Origin: CAWDMC01 sp963803295
GTDB lineage: Bacteria > Acidobacteriota > Terriglobia > UBA7540
Reading direction: 5' to 3'
NCBI GenBank assembly: GCA_963803295.1
Contig: CAWDMC010000026.1
Span: 1 to 46,982 of the forward strand
Length of the DNA: 46,982 nucleotides
The notes under the pieces were generated by a model. That model had not been told where the DNA came from. It worked only from the letters and a program-made list of their open reading frames with translations, and ran no database searches. Position numbers and translations under genes: made by a program. This document shows positions 42,794 through 46,982 of this stretch, piece after piece; the stretch's first letter is position 1; every line of letters begins with the position of its first letter.

Positions 42794-44966
42794 GCCCTGG
42801 CAACGGCTACGCGGGAAGGTCGCGCCCAAGGTCTGGGTGGCACCAAGAACCGGAGTAGACCCACGAAACCAAGGCCATTGGCCGGATGTATCCCAAAGAA
42901 TCGTCTCCTATTTAGAAAACAACGTGCTCAGCAGGCCCTGGAGGGATGCGCTGGCGCTGCTCGCCCCCGTCATGTTCGCCCGCCGATTTGAGGTGACTTC
43001 TGTTTTCAATAAGCTATCGACGCTCCATTCTCGATTTGGACGGTTATTTGAAGCGTTAGGGCTTACTCGGATGGAGGATTGGAACGCTACAAAACACATC
43101 CCGATGTACCTCAAAGCTGAGATTCTGCCGGAAGACACCCCAGGTGCCCGCCTGCGTTTTTGGACGGACTATAACGCCGCAAGCAAGGCCATGGACTTCT
43201 GGCTTATGGGGCTGCCGGAGAAACACAGGGCGGCCTATGAGCGGTTCACTCTACCGGTTGTTTCTCCTTTCTTCGTTGAAGGTCTGACTCGAGACCGGGA
43301 GATCGTCGAACGGCAGCAGAAGACACGCAAGATCGAAACGGGTGCTGTGGTTCCCAAATTCATCGCCATCCGGTCAGAAGCTCACCTTCGTTTCAATCGT
43401 GTGGTGCGGTTGCGCCGGGCCTACCGGGATGTTCTGCAGAGCTTAGGACCAAAAACCCGATTTCCGGTGACGTTTTCGTACGAGGAAGGGGGAGATAACG
43501 AACGAGGCATTCCTGCGCAAGAGCGACTGTGGTTTAGGATTTGGGATCGGCGAAGCTTCGTCCAGGCGCATGCGGAGGCGTACTACTGGCGCACCGTGAG
43601 CTATGCCCGTACGGGCGTGGGCGCTTTTGCCGCCGACCTAAACAAGCCTTTTCTGGAATTTGTGAGAGCGGAACGCTTGGTCGGCAACGCACCAGCGGCG
43701 GGGTTCTGGCTTGCAGATCTCTTGAAGCTAGGGGTAGTAGGCCAGAGACCCGGGTATGGCTCACCCGAAAACGTAAGAAGCAAGCGTGCCTGGCTCGCCT
43801 CCTGGGGATATTCCAACAGGCCTTTCCGATCGGACGTTGCCGGGCTCATGACATGGCCGAAGGCTGAAATAACCTTTATGAGGTGTGCGCAATGTCGATG
43901 TGAGGGTGTGCTTCTGCCTGTGGAATCGCTCTATGCGGGCGCCCTGTTCGGCTTGATGGCGATCGATCTATTCACTACGACGGATGCACGGATCAATGAA
44001 GTGATGCAGATTCGCCTTACGGATGACTGCATCGTGCGGCTAAAGATGCCGGCGCCTCCCGGGGCAGAAGATCAATCCGATCGAGTGCGTTACGTTCTCC
44101 GCTTGGTTCCAAAAGGCGAAAAGACCAATATACCGAAGGACTATTTCATCGGTGAACAGACTAAACGCCTGCTGGTAAAAGTCGCCCAGATGCTGGCGGA
44201 GCATTACCACCTTGAACCCGGTCAGGCTTTGCCCAGCGTCCATTTTCATGCTCATAACGGCCGGGCTCACCGGTTCGGAAGTGCACCGTACTTGTTTCAG
44301 TATTCCGGCGGCCATATGTCGGGGCAGACGATCAGTTCATGCATGCGATTCCTCTTGCATGGCATGGTGTTTAAGACGTGTGAGGGGAAGCTCGTGATAT
44401 TGAAGTCGCATCTCCTGCGCCACGCCTTTGCAACCCACGTCGTACAAGTTGAAAAGATCCCGATCGACATTGTCGGAGCTTGGTTGCACCAGAAGGATTT
44501 GGCGACCACTGATTACTACTCCAAACCGACAGAAAGCATGGTGGCCGAAGCGGCGGACGTGTACCTGGCGCGTGTCGCAGCCCACATCGATGTTGACAAA
44601 GCAGTCCTCCGCTCGCCGCAAGAACTCCAGCAGATCTATGAGGAGGCCCGCGGCAGGGCCGGGACACTGGCAGACGTGATTGGCGGGCAGTGTGTCAGCC
44701 ATGGCTATTGCGCGGCGAAGTTCGCCTGTGTTGGCTGTGCCGGTAAGGTCCCGGACCCGGCGAAGAGGGGCCAGGTTGAGAAGCATAAGCAGTGGGCATC
44801 GCTGCAAGTAGATTACGCTACCAAGGAAGGTCTGCTCCCCGAGGCCGAACGAATGAAACAGTTGATGCGCGATTGCGAAAGCGAACTGGCTGAGATGGAG
44901 ATGATCGAGTCATACCAAAAGGACGAAGACCGTGACGTCCGGATCCACGCCGAGCCCTCAACCTGA
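42771..44966 (+). CDS. tnpB: Tyrosine recombinase, TnpB-like (Tn554 group)
   Basis: 731 residues from GTG 42771, with GGAGG at 42761-42765. The catalytic residues are Arg about 407 in DARINEVMQIRL, His 547 and Arg 550 in KSHLLRHAFATHVVQVE, and Tyr about 583 in DLATTDYYSKPT. A Cys-rich zinc-like end follows (GQCVSHGYCAAKFACVGC), as in Tn554 TnpB. The long N-terminal region (WNATKHIPMYLKAEIL) is also typical of this type. It overlaps tnpC by 35 nt. All catalytic residues are present. Confidence 0.85.
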   Translation: MPTATASKPWQRLRGKVAPKVWVAPRTGVDPRNQGHWPDVSQRIVSYLENNVLSRPWRDALALLAPVMFARRFEVTSVFNKLSTLHSRFGRLFEALGLTRMEDWNATKHIPMYLKAEILPEDTPGARLRFWTDYNAASKAMDFWLMGLPEKHRAAYERFTLPVVSPFFVEGLTRDREIVERQQKTRKIETGAVVPKFIAIRSEAHLRFNRVVRLRRAYRDVLQSLGPKTRFPVTFSYEEGGDNERGIPAQERLWFRIWDRRSFVQAHAEAYYWRTVSYARTGVGAFAADLNKPFLEFVRAERLVGNAPAAGFWLADLLKLGVVGQRPGYGSPENVRSKRAWLASWGYSNRPFRSDVAGLMTWPKAEITFMRCAQCRCEGVLLPVESLYAGALFGLMAIDLFTTTDARINEVMQIRLTDDCIVRLKMPAPPGAEDQSDRVRYVLRLVPKGEKTNIPKDYFIGEQTKRLLVKVAQMLAEHYHLEPGQALPSVHFHAHNGRAHRFGSAPYLFQYSGGHMSGQTISSCMRFLLHGMVFKTCEGKLVILKSHLLRHAFATHVVQVEKIPIDIVGAWLHQKDLATTDYYSKPTESMVAEAADVYLARVAAHIDVDKAVLRSPQELQQIYEEARGRAGTLADVIGGQCVSHGYCAAKFACVGCAGKVPDPAKRGQVEKHKQWASLQVDYATKEGLLPEAERMKQLMRDCESELAEMEMIESYQKDEDRDVRIHAEPST

Positions 44967-45450
44967 ACCCAGGCCGTGGCTCAAAGAGAAGGTATACGAC
45001 CCCAAGCGGAGACGCACGGTCGAGCTTGTCAGGAGTAGTGTCGACGCATTGCGAAAAGATCGCAAGCGGGTATCGCTGGCCGCGCTCTGCTTTCGATCCA
45101 AAGAGGTCGATCCGGTCGGCAAGGGCATTTGCGAAAGTGCCATTCTCAGGAACGAGGAAGCGCGCAGCTATTATGAGCAATACCGCAGTTGGAAGGCCGA
45201 TTCCAGAGCTCGGCAGAGCACTTTGCAAATCAAGAACGGAGTGGTTCCTGGCCGAATCAAAGCGAATCGCGATCTCGGCCGCGCGCGTTCCCGGTACTTG
45301 AAGCTGAGCAAGGCAGAATTGGTCGAGCGCCTTCTGGCGGTGGAACAAGCGCACGCGGTTCTCCAGGAGCAGTGGTTTCGGATGAACGATCAAATGTTGG
45401 ATTGGCGCTTACGGGCTGAACGGCTGGAGCCTCGGCACAGTGAGCGATGA
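44932..45450 (+). CDS. tnpC: TnpC-like accessory protein (DUF6262-like)
   Basis: 172 residues from GTG 44932, inside the tnpB end. It resembles the small TnpC of Tn554, which stimulates and orients transposition: a Lys/Arg-rich start (EKVYDPKRRRTVELVRSSVD), ALRKDRKRVSLAALC then FRSKEVDPVGKGICESAILR, YYEQYRSWKADSRARQ, and a coiled-coil end (LSKAELVERLLAVEQAHAVL). The stop overlaps the primase start (ATGA). Confidence 0.7.
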   Translation: MTSGSTPSPQPEPRPWLKEKVYDPKRRRTVELVRSSVDALRKDRKRVSLAALCFRSKEVDPVGKGICESAILRNEEARSYYEQYRSWKADSRARQSTLQIKNGVVPGRIKANRDLGRARSRYLKLSKAELVERLLAVEQAHAVLQEQWFRMNDQMLDWRLRAERLEPRHSER

Positions 45451-46436
45451 TCTTGCCTTGGGTGGACTTCAAAACGGTTAAGGAAACCGTCTCGGTTGAG
45501 ATGGCCATTGCGTATTACGGCGTGGTGCTCCGCCTCATTCACGGCCCCTATCTGCGGGGCCGCTGTCCGCTGCCAACGCACGCGTCGACAAGCAGTAATC
45601 AGAGCTTTATCGTTAATACCGAGAAGAATGTTTGGGCATGTCACTCGGCTTCTTGTGTGGCATCTCGCAGCGGTCGCAGCGGGGGCAATGTACTCGATTT
45701 CGTGGCTGCCATGGAGCGTTGCTCCCTCCGGGATGCTGCTCTCAAACTCCAGGACCGGTTTGCCGTTACCTTCACGCTCTCACCGAAGGCGACGATGGTT
45801 CCGGCTGGAAACGCGCGTTCATTCGCGCCGATGTCCGCAGCAGGAAGCAACCAGCCATTGGCTTTTACATTGCGGGACCTCGACCCGCATCATCCCTATC
45901 TCGCCGAACGCGGCGTGGACTTGAATTGCGCCATCCATTTCGGCATCGGCTTCTATGCCAGAAAAGGCTGTATGGAAGGCCGAATTGTCATTCCCATTCA
46001 CAACGAAGATGGGGTACTGGTGGCGTACGCGGGAAGGAATCCCGGCCCCGGTGAACCCAGGTATTGGTTCCCCGCGGGCTTTCGAAAGTCGCTCGTGCTC
46101 TTCAACCTACATCGTGCTGTTGGCCACGGCCGGACGGTGATGGTGGTCGAGGGGTTCTTTGATTGCATCAATGTGCACCAGGCTGGGTTTCCGTGTGTTG
46201 TGGCGCTCATGGGTTCGTCCCTTTCGCAATGCCAGGAAAATCTTCTCCAGAAACATTTTCGAGAAGTCATCCTGATGCTGGACGGCGACAAACCTGGCTG
46301 GCGCGCCAGTGAAACTATCGCCGCCCGATTGGTGACGCGGTTATCTGTTAGGGTTGTCGCGACTCCGCCCAATGTCCAACCTGATGAAATGTCAGCAGAC
46401 CAGATCCACTGCCTGTGCGACCCCGACTTTTTCTGA
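45447..46436 (+). CDS. DnaG-like primase (CHC2 zinc finger plus TOPRIM)
   Basis: 329 residues from ATG 45447 in an ATGA overlap. The CHC2 zinc-finger region reads RGRCPLPTHASTSSNQSF and NVWACHSASC, followed by GGNVLDFVAAMERCSLRDAA. The TOPRIM catalytic part has Glu 235 in MVVEGFFDCINVHQAGFP and the DxD in ILMLDGDKPGWRA (Asp 279, Asp 281). The polymerase middle is short and the helicase-binding C-terminus of DnaG is absent. Translational coupling to tnpABC shows it belongs to the element. It may prime second-strand or circle replication after excision; this is inferred. Confidence 0.8.
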   Translation: MILPWVDFKTVKETVSVEMAIAYYGVVLRLIHGPYLRGRCPLPTHASTSSNQSFIVNTEKNVWACHSASCVASRSGRSGGNVLDFVAAMERCSLRDAALKLQDRFAVTFTLSPKATMVPAGNARSFAPMSAAGSNQPLAFTLRDLDPHHPYLAERGVDLNCAIHFGIGFYARKGCMEGRIVIPIHNEDGVLVAYAGRNPGPGEPRYWFPAGFRKSLVLFNLHRAVGHGRTVMVVEGFFDCINVHQAGFPCVVALMGSSLSQCQENLLQKHFREVILMLDGDKPGWRASETIAARLVTRLSVRVVATPPNVQPDEMSADQIHCLCDPDFF

Positions 46437-46532
46437 TTCTGGAGTTGTACTTCTCTTGGCTCCGCCGTGCGAACCAGGAGAGCACTTCGATTATCCAGTT
46501 GTCACTAAACTACACCAGACCAAGGAGTGGGG

Positions 46533-46982
46533 ATGCAAACTCACCGGATCCACCCGGAGTTGCTTGAACGACAGGTGCGAGTATTGGTGGTGGGTTGTGG
46601 GGGAACAGGCAGTGCCTTTGTTGCTGGGCTGCCATATCTGCATCAATCCCTTATTGCTCGTGGTCATCCTGAAGGTATGCACGTCACCGTTTTGGATGGC
46701 GACACCATCTCCCCCACCAATTGCATTCGCCTCCCGTTCTCGCGCTCGGAGATTGGTCTCAGCAAGGGATAGTCTTGGTCAACCGGCTGAACTTGTTCTG
46801 GGGATTTAAATGGGACGCGATCGCCGACTTGCAGCCTGGAAGCGTCGTCTCGCGCAGCTATTACGGGGATGATCTCCGTGCTCACATCGTGGTGGGATGC
46901 GTGGATACGCGGGTTGCGAGGGCAGCGATCGTGACGCGATCAGCAATTGCAGCAACGTGTCATACTGGGGCCAGATTTGGGC
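46533..46982 (+). CDS. PRTRC ThiF, second 5' copy (thiF-2), running off the window
   Basis: From ATG 46533 with AAGGAG at 46522-46527: QTHRIHPELLERQVRVLVVG, CGGTGSAFVAGLPYLHQSLI, MHVTVLDGDTISPTNCIRLP and FSRSEIGLSKG. Then one base is missing near 46768-46771, and the next frame continues VLVNRLNLFWGFKWDAIADL, SYYGDDLRAHIVVGCVDTRV. A second shift is likely near 46940 (expected VSYW). The protein is a ThiF/E1-like NAD/ATP-binding fold with the GxGxxGS motif. Identity with thiF-1 is only partial, so it is a diverged copy, not a recent duplicate. Confidence 0.75.

Larger units (their letters stand above)
41183..46532 (+). mobile_element. Tn554-like tripartite recombinase element with primase gene
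   Basis: Four overlapping plus-strand genes (41366-46436), TnpA-, TnpB- and TnpC-like plus a CHC2/TOPRIM primase, lie between two thiF 5' pieces. Tn554-type elements move by tyrosine recombination, make no target duplication and swap core bases, so exact ends cannot be set. The right limit could extend to about 46740 if the second thiF 5' piece belongs to the element. The 183 bp before TnpA hold the left end; 96 bp separate the primase from thiF-2. Confidence 0.7.

Noticed and set aside
40970..46770. Recent duplication of thiF by target-site duplication
   Set aside because: The two 5' pieces differ at many residues and bases, so they cannot be a short fresh duplication produced by one insertion.
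1..46982. CRISPR array
   Set aside because: No series of regularly spaced repeats with unique spacers was found; the repeats present are pairs or triples tied to IS ends.

Overview
The window looks like a patch of an Acidobacteriota (Bryobacterales/Solibacter-type) genome or metagenome bin. This is inferred from gene families: a large TonB-dependent receptor with an N-terminal carboxypeptidase-regulatory-like domain, a CRTAC1/ASPIC-UnbV repeat protein, secreted TPR proteins, paired GH2 enzymes and a DUF6259-like enzyme. No rRNA or intact tRNA is present to confirm the taxonomy.

Layout. (1) 1-4.45 kb is plasmid/mobile debris: an IS66 3' end, a serine recombinase operon with a CcbP-like gene, an HTH gene split by a 76-bp direct duplication, a frameshifted plasmid repA, and a decayed copy (copy A) of an unrecognised mobile element. 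(2) 4.8-20.7 kb is the ordinary chromosomal core: two tandem secreted TPR genes (the second frameshifted), then a TonB receptor with a clear promoter, then a GH2 - CRTAC1-like - GH2 group. It reads as an outer-membrane glycan uptake/degradation locus. An APH(6)/Hur-like kinase follows. (3) 21.9-28.3 kb is an insertion-element graveyard: IstB, integrase and DUF5372 pieces, a complete-looking integrase + IS91-family pair, a perfect 21-bp inverted repeat, and a DDE element with terminal inverted repeats. (4) 28.3-34 kb resumes glycan genes: a Tat-type GH38-like enzyme cut short by the DDE element, and a Tat-type DUF6259-like protein with a compensated frameshift, separated by ISNCY debris. (5) 34.3-37.2 kb holds a transposase/McrC chimera, a transposase with an internal deletion that removes catalytic residues, and a VapBC-like toxin-antitoxin pair with a readable promoter/operator. 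(6) 37.6 kb to the end is a plasmid-type PRTRC (ParB-related, ThiF-related cassette) region: ssb, PRTRC E, C, B and ThiF. It has been entered by two mobile elements.

The two most interesting objects lie in part 6. One is a 1,788-bp element (copy B of the element in part 1) with a single 539-residue ORF of no family I recognise. It has hairpins at both ends and sits in PRTRC E with no target duplication, so removing it rejoins the E reading frame exactly. The other is a Tn554-like tripartite recombinase element (TnpA-, TnpB- and TnpC-like) with a fourth coupled gene for a CHC2/TOPRIM primase. It lies between a truncated thiF 5' piece and a second, diverged thiF 5' piece that reads on toward the window end. 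This suggests the element inserts into thiF and replaces the displaced 5' end.

Many genes here carry single-base frameshifts (TPR-2, repA, integrase, vapC, ssb, PRTRC E and B, thiF-2, DUF6259). Some are surely real decay, but several could be consensus errors, so read-level checking matters before calling them pseudogenes.
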